Positions 36,456 through 47,402 of a stretch of 64,000 bases of DNA are shown here, in pieces. The notes beneath the pieces were generated by a model. The model did no database searches and was not told where the DNA came from. It was given only the letters and a program-made list of their open reading frames with translations. The stretch is from assembly GCF_017591425.1 (NCBI RefSeq), contig NW_024465369.1, forward strand, positions 28,749,001 to 28,813,000. The letters run 5' to 3'. The stretch is from Ochotona curzoniae (lineage: Eukaryota > Chordata > Mammalia > Lagomorpha > Ochotonidae). Position 1 is the stretch's first letter. The number at the start of each line of letters is the position of its first letter. The position numbers and the translations under genes were made by a program.

Positions 36456-36932
36456 TTCAATTATTTTAGTAAATGCTCTTCGACGAAAACCAAGAAGTAT
36501 TTGAGGGTGAAATGTTTCCATTTTAAATAGTTACTCATGCGATGCGGAGTTTATGTTACATATTTCCTTTTCAATTTAAAAATCATAAAAATGTATTATA
36601 CACATGCACTCATGCCATTTTTACTATAGGTATAAATTATGACATAAATACATGATCCAGAAAGAAAACAGGATAAACCTTTGGAAATTATACTTTAAAA
36701 ATTGTACTGTTAAAAATAACCAAATTACTACTTTGGTAATAAGTTCCCTGCATTAATACCAAGTGATTAAACAAAAACAATAAAGAAAGCAAAGAAAACT
36801 AATACAACATATATTTTGTGACAAATGTGACTTTTTAAAAACATAGAATTCTGTTTTGTCTTTTGAATTGTATGTAGAAAAGGACAAATGAATCTCAAAA
36901 TATAAATAGCCAAAATGATAAGATTTGATTTA

Positions 36933-36965
<33 letters not shown>

Positions 36966-37333
36966 AGCATACAGGCCAGGCTCCATTCTAATCAGGATTC
37001 AGAAACCTGGAGCCGGCAAAAATCTGTGCCTTCTCATTTTTACCTCTACCCCTACTTTGATCTTTGGAACAGTGGTACCAAGAGAATATACATTTGGAAA
37101 AGAAAAGACAATGACAAATTTGCACTTAACTGCTACATAGATGGCTGGAAATCATAAATTTGTATGGTAGAATTTTTATGTCCAGCTGTCAAAACATTCA
37201 GTGATAAGTATGGACTGGGGGCATGTGAAAAATACCTTTTCTGATAATTATACATTCTGCAATGTATTGAAGCTAGAAAATAAAGAGAAAAACTGACATT
37301 ATAAACAAAACTAATGTGCAAGGAGAGTCTTAC

Positions 37334-37572
37334 CAGGTTTCCAAGGCTGAGAAGCTGGCTGATTCCTTCACTCATTGGATAATGTTCCAAGGCCAAAAAA
37401 TATATACTTAAAATGATGCACATGGTTAAGAAAAGATCAGTAAATGGGTCTGTTATAACTTTGTGGAAAATCTCTTGCAGTTTTAACCAACAGGGAGAAC
37501 AATTCCATATCAAGAAAGTTCTAGCAAACTTATACCAGCACAATGGGCATAACTTCTTGGAATTTCCAAGTT
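37334..37572 (-). CDS. SCN7A: SCN7A exon 13: domain II S1-S2
   Basis: This 239-bp exon has the canonical Nav exon 13 length, with acceptor ttcattttag and donor gtaaga. It contains the Nax-like stretch YKFARTFLIWNCSPCWLKLQ, then ITDPFTDLFLTMCIILSIYF (S1) and LEHYPMSEGISQLLSLGNL leading into S2. The Cys-rich CSPCW motif before S1 is shared with other sodium channels. Confidence 0.95.
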
Positions 37573-38204
37573 CTAAAATGAAAGAACAGAAAAACCATAG
37601 AAGCATTTACTCTGATTTTAGTAAAAATTTTGAGCTTTGCATGCAGAGAGAGGGATTTGGAACTAGATTTATTTGATATGAGGAAATGGAAATATTGCAT
37701 ACTAATAAAAACTGTGATACGAATTTTCCACATTTCATTTAGACAAATAAAAAATTAGGAAAAACAGAACTAACACTCAAGGAGACAAACAAAACTACTG
37801 AATACATAATCACTTACAGTATCCAGATTATTTTTTACAAAATAATGCCTTTTAGCAATGTCAGTTAAAGAATTACTAATAACATGTTATAAAGAATAAA
37901 GTAGAAATAATTTACTACTAAAATACTAATTCTACTGAAATATTAATTACTACTGAAATAATTCTACTGAAATATTACTGCATCATGCTCCCATTTGTAT
38001 TTTAAAGTTACTTATTAATACATCAATATTTTAATATTAAAGGAAATTTCTTGAAACATTTTAGTGCCTTTTTGAAATGTTTAAAACATGTTTTTAAATG
38101 TCTTTTACTATTCATTCTAATATCCTCTAATACTCCTTAAATTTGAGTTATAACTATTTAAGACTCTAAAGATATTGCAGAATTTCTTTAAAAGTTAATC
38201 TTCC

Positions 38205-38538
38205 GGGCCCGGCGCGGTGGCGCAAGTGGTTAAGTCCTCGCCTTGCACGCCCAGGATCCCATATGGGCGCCGGTTCTAGTCCCGGCAGCCCCGCTTCCCT
38301 TCCAGCTCCCTGCTTGTGGCCTGGGAAAGCAGTCGAGGACAGCCCAAAGCTTTGGGACCCTGCACCCGTGTGGGAGACCCGGAAGAGGCTCCTGGCTTCG
38401 GATCGGCATAGTATCGGCCCGTTGCGCTCACTTGGGGAGTGAATCATTGGATGGAAGATCTTCCTCTCTGTCTCTCCTCTCTGTATATCCGCCTTTCCAA
38501 TGAAAAAATAATAAAAATAAATCTTTAAAAAAAAAAAA
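38205..38538 (+). mobile_element. CSINE, young full-length copy with target-site duplication
   Basis: The most intact copy in the window, from gggcccggcgcggtggcgca to a pure poly(A). It is flanked by perfect 14-bp duplications (aaagttaatcttcc, 38191-38204 and 38539-38552). It has a B-box-like ggttctagtcc and the same ataataaaaataaatcttt tail as the copy at 6321. It lies 36 bp (measured from the duplication) beyond the donor of SCN7A exon 12. Confidence 0.96.
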
Positions 38539-38594
38539 AAAGTTAATCTTCCATGAATAGACCTTCTCTCAGTGAATGTATACTTTTTCCTTAC

Positions 38595-38685
38595 CTTCTT
38601 TTTGTCTGAAAGTAGGATCTTCCAGTATACCCAAAGATGTGTTCATAGAAGCTGATGATCTAGTCTTCATTTCTATGTGTGTGGT
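38595..38685 (-). CDS. SCN7A: SCN7A exon corresponding to Nav exon 12: short I-II linker
   Basis: This 91-bp exon has acceptor gctttttcag and donor gtaagg. It encodes TTHIEMKTRSSASMNTSLGI then LEDPTFRQKE and is hydrophilic. Its last base is completed to Glu by exon 13. It provides most of the cytoplasmic linker between domains I and II, which is very short compared with Nav1.1-1.9. A young CSINE with its target duplication ends only 36 bp beyond the donor. Confidence 0.88.
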
Positions 38686-39302
38686 CTGAAAAAGCATTTC
38701 ATTAGTTAATTCTGCCTTTTTATCTTTGTAGATCTAACACTATAATGGTGAATTGGCTAACCTTACTTAAAATTCTGATTCTTGCCTTTAGAAGTGTTTT
38801 AAATTTCTATCATTTATCAGTATTTATATTTTAGGCAATATTAAACTGATTTAGGATCACAATAGTCATACTTGAAAAAAGTGTACACTTGAAATTCAAT
38901 AAAAGCATATTGTAGAGCCAATTAAAAGAGAAGTAGAAATAAGGCAGTGATATTAAAATATATTTGGCCAAAATTTCTAAATACAGTTTGGATCACTGTG
39001 ACATGCTGAGTTTGGCAAAAATGTCACTGACTAATAAAAGAGTATTTCTCTAGCATCTTATATTTTTTCCTTAAGAATGTTAACTTTCTAACTTCACAAA
39101 CTATATTGATATAACTAAAATGACTTGATTTTGTGATGATGGAATAAGCCCTAAATTAAAAATAAACAATGGCTATTTTAATTTTAGTATTTAGCAGTTC
39201 ATAGCGTTGAAGCATGATTTTGCAGAACCTGGCTGTTTTTCGGGCAGTCTAACTCTATAACTGTAACAAGACATATGTCAACAGTTTAGGTGAACAGTTT
39301 TA

Positions 39303-40412
39303 GGCGGGATGTGCAGAGAAATCTTCAATACCCTAGTGAGGAGTAACTAATCTTCGTGTCCCACCCATTGAGTTATAAGTACATCCCCACTGCCCATTTC
39401 CTGTTTCTAAGCTTTCCTTGCTGTTCTCCATGTATTCTAGGTTTTTGTTTGTTTCCTAGTTTGTTTGTTTGCTAGTTTGTTTTGAGGGGTTTCTGGAGTG
39501 ATCCTGATCATCATTACGAGAGAGAGTGGGGACCCAAAGTCGGCACAAGGCAAGAACCAGAGAAAGCTCCTCTCCCTAGTCCCGAAGGAAGTTTACTGTT
39601 TTGTTTCTGCGGACCGCTCAGTGCTCCTGGTTGCTCCGATGACCTTGGGTCCTGCAAGGCGGGGTATGCGCTTCTTCCATCTCATGAGGGAGAGCCAAAT
39701 GGAGGTGGGTGACCTCAGAGTTCTCAGCCTCTGCCCTCCGAAGGCACTCCTATTCCCCGTGGTCTCCTTGGCGGTTGGGATGTAGTCCTTGGAGCTCGCA
39801 CTAGGAGTCTTCAGGGTTGGGATACAAGCCTCCTCCTGTCTGCCTGCTCCACTCTGGGGTCCCCCCCTGCTCTGCGCATATGACCTCACGAGACAGCTGA
39901 ACAGTAATTTATAGCCGTTTTAAGGTGTATAGAACCCAGCTGTATATAAACTAATAATTGTAATGTCAATGTAGAAGTAATAGGATGTGGTTCAGAACTT
40001 GCACTCTTTTTTTTTTTTTTCCTCTCTCTCTTTTAACATGCTGGTTACACAATACCATGTCAACTAATTGCATTATGTTATAAATTGTTACTGATGTAAT
40101 GTCGGGGCTTTTAATTGATTGGGATGATACTCTGTTGGCTCTACCTTCAGACCAGACAGGGTCTCCCCATGAAACTGTTGAACTTATCTGGACAATAAGA
40201 TGCTGGATGGACTCTATGCTTTGTAGATGCTTGCAAGGAAAGAATATCAACTGAATTTGACCTGTGGTAATGCAACAAGATGGAAGAATCCACCATGAGG
40301 GGGGGCGGGTTTTGGGGAGAGGAGGGGGGAATCCCAGTGCCTGTAAAACAGTGTCACATAGTGCAATGTAATCAATAAAAATAAATTAAAAAAATAAGAA
40401 AAATAAAAAAAT
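39303..40412 (+). mobile_element. L1 3' end with extended 3'UTR
   Basis: A sense-oriented copy ending in a G-rich polypurine tract (40297-40330), a short unique stretch, aataaaaataaatt and an A-rich tail. Upstream, about 39530-39900 is GC-richer. Homologous 3' ends occur at 26437 and 35812. No ORF2 reading frame is recognisable, so this is a truncated or non-coding 3' portion. It lies in the intron between SCN7A exons 9 and 12. Confidence 0.72.
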
Positions 40413-41914
40413 AAGCAATGGGATAGATTTAAAAGCTTTGGCTTGAGTGGAAATGACATAATGACATACAGGAATCACTTATTTTTGTTCCTTGTGTCTC
40501 TTGAGTAATGATTTTAAGTGGTTCACTGCTTTGTTGAAGTTTTTAACAGGGTTGAAAAAAATCTTACTTTGGAAAGGCGTCTGAGATGTTTGGACTTTAA
40601 TATAAATGTTACAAGGTCTATGCAGTCATAAACGACACAAAAATAGTCAGATGCTCCTTGTGATCATATTTAATAGTATATTTTAATTCAAGCCCTAAGG
40701 ATATGATGATGGATGATAATCACATTATAGTGGTTCACAATAGGTTTTATATTTGGCACACACTAATGATCAAAATAATGGCATACTTGTTACCTGGATC
40801 TAAACAGATGAGATCACTCTTCAACAGGGTTACATGGCATGGAGGCCCTCACTGCCTTCCAAAGGGGAGGTTGTTGCTTAAGATTCATGGACTACACATA
40901 CCCTGCACACTGTGACTAGCAAGTGCTGTGGTGACATATCTAAAGTGTCCTAACAGATACCCAAGGTTTGACTATGCTCATGACACTCACACATCAATCA
41001 AGTACTCTCTGGTTTCATAAATACCAGTCACACCACATTCTGAGTTTCATCTCAGAATGTGCAGTTCAGAGTCTGCAGGTCCACCGAGTCCTGCTCTTTA
41101 GCTTTTTTAAAAATTCAAAAGGAAAGCTAAATCTTGGGAAGCAAGAATTGTTTATTTAAATCACACTTGCAAGTATTTTACAGGCAACTCTTTAGAAAGT
41201 TACACGAAACGGAATTAATAATTCATGCCTTTCCAAAATTTTTATGAACAAATAATAACAGAAGTGAAAGACTTTATTAAGATGCAGCAGTGTATATCCA
41301 AAAAAAAAAAAACCGATAATAGTGATACAGAAACCAACACCCTCAAATGTATCCTGAATATACAGACATTGCTTGTTATAAAGCTATTATACTTAGTGAT
41401 AATTGGAATTTCACCAAAGACCAAGTCAATAAAGATAATCATTCAAGTACTTCATAAGAGGAAATAGAATGTCTCGCCATGAGAGAAGAGAAGTACTGTG
41501 ATGCTCTTGGACGTATTTGTGAGCCCTTGAGAATCTGAAGTGCCACTTCAGAACAAACTACATATTCAACATATCTAATTCTAGTCTTCATCTCAAGGAC
41601 TTCGGGGTCATTTCTAGAGATGGAAAGCTTTCGTAAATTGCTTTCCTGTGACTTGCTAATAGGTGATACAATGGTTATTCAATAGCATCTTTTCCATATG
41701 TGTTTTCTTCATATGGACTTAGATACTTCTTATACAGTGGTATACCTGTTATGGGCACAAGTAGCTATCAACCCATATGGTAGGATCCAACATCACATTA
41801 TTAGACCCCATTTTTTCATTCAAGGACCTTCTTGGTGTTTTTTCTTGATGATTCCTTAATATAAGTCATGATGTCTTAATATATGATGTCCTATTATAAT
41901 GTAAGACTCTTCAT

Positions 41915-42200
41915 CTATCTCCTTGAGAGAGAGCAAGGAAAACATTCCATCCTCTGGTTCATGATCCAAATCCTTGCAATGCTCAGGATGCAAATCCTAA
42001 AGCTAGAAACTCAATCCAGTTCTCCCTTTTGAGTTTCAGGAATGCAACTACTTGTATTATATGCTTTCTTCTATGATTTGAATTAGCAGGAATCTGGAAT
42101 AAGAGGCCAGAGTCAAGAATGTAGCCCAGGCACTCTAAAGTGGGACATGAACATTTTCATCAGCATCTTAACCACAAGACCATGTAACTTGCTCCTTTTT
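41915..42200 (-). mobile_element. CSINE-like, old diverged copy
   Basis: An antisense body is recognisable by the order of motifs (gagagagcaaggaaaac, gttcatgatccaaatccttg, gtgggacatgaac, cttaaccacaagaccatg). It is heavily mutated. Confidence 0.55.
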
Positions 42201-42611
42201 ATCTTATCCCTCAATCTAGATTATTTTCCCATATATCAGAAAAAATAATTTAAGGAAGAGTTAAGATTGTCTTTAGGATTTAAGATTGTTTGTTTTTAGG
42301 ATTTAAGAAAGCACTACTGCTGCTTTCTTGACCCTATTTTTCCTTCTGGTACACTTATGGCACAATTTGGCATTTAAAATAATTTTAAACAACTTCTTCA
42401 GTGCTACTTGGGGCAACACGTTCAGACTTAGACGGAATTTTCTGCCATGAGACCAATGATATGATACAGTATGCATGCACACAACAACAAGGCAATTGAA
42501 ATCACCATTAAGTTTTATTAGATTTTACTAATTATGTATCTAGTTATTCTATGATTAAATTAACCCCTACACCAAGGTGCAGCACATTTCATTAAAAAAA
42601 AAAAAAAAACC

Positions 42612-42940
42612 AAGGCCCAGAGTGGTGGCCTAGCAATTAAAGTTCTCACCTTGAACACGCCTGGATCACATATGGGCCCCAGATCTAATCCTGAGATCCC
42701 TGCTTTCCATCCAGCTCCCTGCTTGTGGCCTGGGAAAGCAATCAAGGATGACCCAAAGCTTTGGGATCCTGCACCTGCATGGGAGACCTGGAAGAAGTTT
42801 CTGGCTCCTGGCTTCAGATTGGCACACCTCTGGCTATTGTGGTCATTTGAAGAGTGAATCAGCAAATGGAGGAACTTCCTCCCTGTCTCTCTTCTCTGTG
42901 TATCTGACTTTGCAATAAAAATAAATATTTTTTAAAAATC
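42612..42940 (+). mobile_element. CSINE, nearly full length
   Basis: A sense copy from aaggcccagagtggtggcct to an aaataaatatttttta tail. It is preceded by an A-rich run at its insertion point. Confidence 0.9.
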
Positions 42941-42989
42941 AGAAAGCCAATAATGTGAGGTTTTCTTTTCACAACCTTGATGATTTCTC

Positions 42990-43283
42990 TTTTTAATTTT
43001 ACTTTTATTTGAAGGGCAGATTTATAGAAAGGAGAGACAGACAGAAATGTTCCACCAGCTGGTTCACTCCCATGGTCGCAATGGCCAAAGCTAAACCAAT
43101 CCAAATTCAGGAGCTTCTGGGACTCCCATGTAGGTACACGTGCCCAAAAATTTGTTCCATATGCTACAGCTTTCCTGAACCATAAGAAGGGAGCTGGAGC
43201 AGAACCAGGACACAAACCAGCACTCTAGGCATGCCAGTAGCATAGCCTGAAGTTTGACCTACTATTCCATGGCATTGGCCCCT
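42990..43283 (-). mobile_element. CSINE, old diverged copy
   Basis: An antisense copy: tttatttgaagggcagattt, gctggttcactcccatggtc and ggacacaaaccagcactcta, ending ggcattggcccct. It is adjacent to a sense copy, forming a head-out SINE pair. Confidence 0.82.
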
Positions 43284-43692
43284 ACTCCTCAAAATTTTCT
43301 AAAGTGGGGAAGGAATGAGCATATTTAAGTGGCACACAAGTTCCATAATTAGTTCTGGTGTGCTGTTTGAAGTAGCTTTAAATGAACAGACTATGCCTGT
43401 AATAAAAACAGTCAAGTTCCAAAAATATACACTTCAGGTAATCCTACAGTTTATCAGAGCAATTACATTTTTTTAAACATGAAATTGCATTTTTGGGGGC
43501 ATCTTCTAGGATGTCATTTACTCTTGCCACTGTGCTCTAAGGAAGAAAATATATATAGCAAAAGTGAAACTCCTCTTGCATAAAGTGTTTCTTACTCCAC
43601 CAAAAACAATTCATATATCAAAAAGCAACACACTCCAGGACATGACATTTTTAGCACTTTGGTTTTAAGAATTAAAAAAAAAAAAACTGTAC

Positions 43693-43899
43693 CTGTGTTA
43701 CCTCATCTCTTTCTTGCAGTTCCATTACACTCTGTTTAAATGTTGATATAATGTTCTTGGGTTTTTCGGAAGCTGCTTGCTTTTCTTCTTCATAGGCCAC
43801 AGCAATTATGCTTAAGAACAAACTTGCCATATAAAAGGCAAACCAAAAGCTTACCAAAACAAAAAAGATCATATAGACCTTCCCAGAAGCATAAAGAAT
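43693..43899 (-). CDS. SCN7A: SCN7A exon 9: domain I S6 and start of I-II linker
   Basis: This 207-bp exon equals the canonical Nav exon 9, with acceptor cctcttag and donor gtacag. The product begins ILYASGKVYMIFFVLVSF, continues through S6 and the conserved AYEEEKQ, and ends in the charged I-II linker (MELQERDEVTQ). It ends on a whole codon and is followed, 5,007 bp away, by the counterpart of Nav exon 12. I see no equivalents of Nav exons 10 and 11 in between. Confidence 0.95.
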
Positions 43900-44092
43900 C
43901 TAAGAGGAGGAGAAAACAAAAACAAAAGATGAAAATGTTATTTACCATCTTATGGTGCATTTTAAAAATAAAGAATTAAATTAAATTCTGAAAACATTTA
44001 GCAATAAGTAAAACAATCACAAAACAACTTAAGTACTAGTTCTACCTGACCTACAAATGAGTATCTTTAATTTTAGACATACATATATATGT

Positions 44093-44150
44093 CAATACTA
44101 TATATATATATAATACACACACACAATATAGTACTATATATATAGTATTG
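44093..44150. repeat. AT-rich palindrome with (TA)n/(CA)n core
   Basis: caatactatatata (44093-44106) is mirrored by its reverse complement at 44137-44150 around a TA and CA repeat core in SCN7A intron 8. Confidence 0.75.
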
Positions 44151-46106
44151 AACATATACTACAAAACCAGATTATGTCATTCAATTCACATGGATGACCA
44201 TGTGTCTTTAAAACAATAATAGAGAAAACATATTGAGAGGAAAACTATTACCTTTTGATAAAAAAATTACGTGGTTCAAATAAAGAAATTTCTTATCTTT
44301 GCATTTGGATTTTTAAATTCATGCCATTTACTCTTATTTGAGAAAATTTTCAGATTGTTTCCTCTGATCATTAATTTATGGTAAAGTCATAATGTGGTGC
44401 AAGATCAGATTGGCATAAGAGGAGGCAAGCAGATATTTGCTTTGGTGAAAAAATCTTTAGGTAAATTACATGGAAAAGGTATATAACCTAGATGAAGTCA
44501 TTACAGTAGGAGTAGACAATATTTGAATGCAACACAAAAAGAAACACAAAAATAGATTTACCTAACTGAGTAAAAGTTATCTATGCTGATTATTCCAGTC
44601 AGGCAACAATTAAGGACTTAGTTACCTGTTTTTACTGCTGTACTGGTTGTTATTTACAATTATGCATTCAACAGTCAGAAATAAGTATTATAGAGGACCA
44701 TGCAGAATATGTACATTTATAAATAGCCTTAATTTTCTCATTCTGTACAAAGTTAATGTAGTATTTAATGTACTACATACAAGAGAGAAAGCAAAAAATC
44801 ACATAGGGGCAATTTCCCATAAGATCTCAAGTTTTATGTCTGAATCAGAACTTTCACTCTTTCTATAGATGATTACAGTAAATTAAAATGCATATAATAC
44901 TAGCATGGTTAAATTATATACATCTCATGGTAGTACTGAAAAGTGTACATACTCTAATTTTGTGCTTCACAAATACAGTTTTGGCCCCTCAGATGAAACA
45001 GTGCATGTGGAATCTGTACAATAAATGTTGGTTATACTATTAAGTGCAACTCTTTGGTGAGATTTACATTGTTGGTTCACTTCTGTATATAGTATACTGA
45101 AGAATGCTTGGATCAAATATATTTTTACCTGAAAATGAAACACACTTTTCTCCAGAACATGAACTGCAGTCTTTAGGATGACTAATGACTTTTCATCAGT
45201 TCCACTTTGGTTCAGTTTACAACAAGGTTAAAAATCCAAAGCAAATACTACTTGTATCAATTACCTAAAAACTCATTTTGCAGTGATGAAAATCTGAAAA
45301 GAACTAACACTAGACACCTTTAGATTGGTCTCCTATTTCATTAGTAGAAGGGAAAAAAATTGCCTTTAAATAAATGTTACCAAAAAAATGCCGATGTTAA
45401 GTATTTGGGGGGTATAGAGAAAACCAACACCTTTATTGGGCTGTATAATGATATAATCCTTCAGTATGAATTGGTATGTCTTACTGAAACTTCTATGGGT
45501 CTTACTATCTTCACACAAAAAACACAGTTAATCCTGGTGGCTTTATGTCTCAATAAACCCATTTGTAGCTAAAAGGGTCATAAATAAAAATAAATTATCA
45601 CACCTAATCTAGTGAAAAGCACAGCTGAGTAACACAGTGCACTGCAGAATATGGGTGATTTAAGCTGGGACCACCTGGCTGGGAGCTGCTTGTGAGTCTG
45701 TGCCAGTGAGTATAACAAGCGAGCATTACATTGCATACTGATACCCCAGGATGAGATCAAAATTCTAAATTAAACTGTGTTTTTGATGTGATGACTTCTC
45801 TTTTGTCACACAATAAAGTCAAAATGCTGTGAATCTGAAGCATTGTAACTTTGGGAGTGTATGTGTATGCGTATATGTGTACACACACATTACTTTCATC
45901 ACTTCTAAGATTAAATAAAATACAAAAGCACAAACTTAGCAGTTATCTGCTGATAGTATAGCATTTACTAGTTTTGATTCTCTTCTTGTGCTTTCAAGTT
46001 CTCCTGCACATAAAACTTTAATGAAATGTATTACACTTGAGGATCATTTTGGAAGGGAAGTCACGGTGCCCTTCCCAAGTGTAGTGATGAATCTCCACAT
46101 TCTTAC

Positions 46107-46248
46107 CTGGTGATAAAGTGCTTCGGGGTAATCCTGCATCATCAACCGAAACAGAGCCAATAGGGCTGAGCCAAAATTGTCAAAATTAGTGAAGCCATGA
46201 TCAGGATTAATGCCAGCTTTGACACACACATATCCTTCAGGGCACTGA
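46107..46248 (-). CDS. SCN7A: SCN7A exon 8: domain I pore loop, selectivity residue D
   Basis: This 142-bp exon has the canonical Nav exon 8 length, with acceptor gctttttcag and donor gtaaga. It encodes [20 protein letters not shown] and the pore helix [18 protein letters not shown]. The Asp in MQDY is the domain I selectivity-filter residue. It is separated from exon 7 by only 672 bp, which contain a CSINE fragment. Confidence 0.95.
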
Positions 46249-46364
46249 CTGAAAAAGCCAAAGAAAAGAGAAACTGCTCACTTTAGGGACTTTCAAATGA
46301 TAGAAACCATAAATGTGGAACATCTGTCTATAAATAATAGAAGTTCCTCAGGGAGTAATATATC

Positions 46365-46475
46365 TTTCAAACACGTGGCTCATCTCCCACTGCCTTCTCA
46401 GGCCATATTAATAGCCCAAGGGGGATGTTGACATAGCAAGCAGTTGTTTAACTCTCTGTGCCACACCTCTGGCAA
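46365..46475 (-). mobile_element. CSINE head fragment
   Basis: A short antisense fragment (ctgccttctcaggccatatt, then ctctgtgccacacctctggc) between exons 7 and 8. Confidence 0.5.
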
Positions 46476-46920
46476 AATTCTTACATTGAAATTCTAACGT
46501 TCTCCAAGGTTATTGTATTATGAGACAAAAGTTTGGATCATGACAATGGAGACTTGCAAATATGATCACCACCCTTGCAGGAGAAGTTCAGGAGAGATTC
46601 CACATCCTTTAAGCATGGGAGGAAAGAGCAACATGGAGCTGATTAAGAGCCACTTGTGACCCCCTTCAGACACCACATTTATGGATAGCTTTTTGTTGGA
46701 TTCTCAGCCTCCCAGCCTGAGAGAAATTCGTGTTGTTTGTAAGTCACTCAAACTATGCTATCTTATTACAACAGCCTGAATGGACCAAGATAACTTCTCA
46801 CCATAGCTTTTATCATAAAATGAGATAATCAAGTAATGATGTACAGTAAGAGCTACAATCATTCAGCAAGTAGTATTGATTTGTGACATCACCTTGATGG
46901 AAAGCATTCTCTGCACTTAC

Positions 46921-46990
46921 CCAGCATCTGTTCTGTTACCACACAAAAGAGCATATCTTTCTCCTTCCAAATAATAAAAGGTTTTTGTTT
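46921..46990 (-). CDS. SCN7A: SCN7A exon 7: domain I extracellular turret
   Basis: This 70-bp exon has acceptor ttattctag and donor gtaagtg. The translation TKTFYYLEGERYALLCGNRT then DAG continues the domain I turret and includes an NRT sequon. It starts and ends within codons that are completed by its neighbours, giving Glu and Gly. Nav paralogues usually have 64 bp here; six extra bases would be two extra codons and keep the frame. Confidence 0.9.
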
Positions 46991-47386
46991 CTAGAATAAA
47001 GAAAAGATATTCTGCGTGTCAGCCTTAGTAGAAGATGTGCAGGCCAGTGGGATCTATACTGAAGATGAGCAGCCAGTCTGCAGCTGAGAGGGGGTAGCTT
47101 ATGCACAACCTTTTTCACCTACCAACTGATGCATAGCAAAAGACCTTCAGGAATCCAGCTGATGCACTGCCCTGGAAGTGACAAAACTCAGTACAAAGAC
47201 AAAAATGCTTCTTAAAATGAAGACTTTTAGAGAAAGAGTAAGAAAACCAGCCAGGAAGAGCAGATTTATGAAAAAAAAAAAACCTCCAACTAAATTGTTT
47301 GAAAACAACACTACTTGTGGTCTATGACTTGCATTTATAAGCATAGCATTTTCATTAAATTTTTTATATAACAGATGTTATACATT

Positions 47387-47402
47387 TCATAGGTATAATC
47401 TT
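47387..47402. repeat. Target-site duplication (left) of composite retroelement
   Basis: tcataggtataatctt is repeated exactly at 49953-49968, bracketing the 2.55-kb element. Confidence 0.95.
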
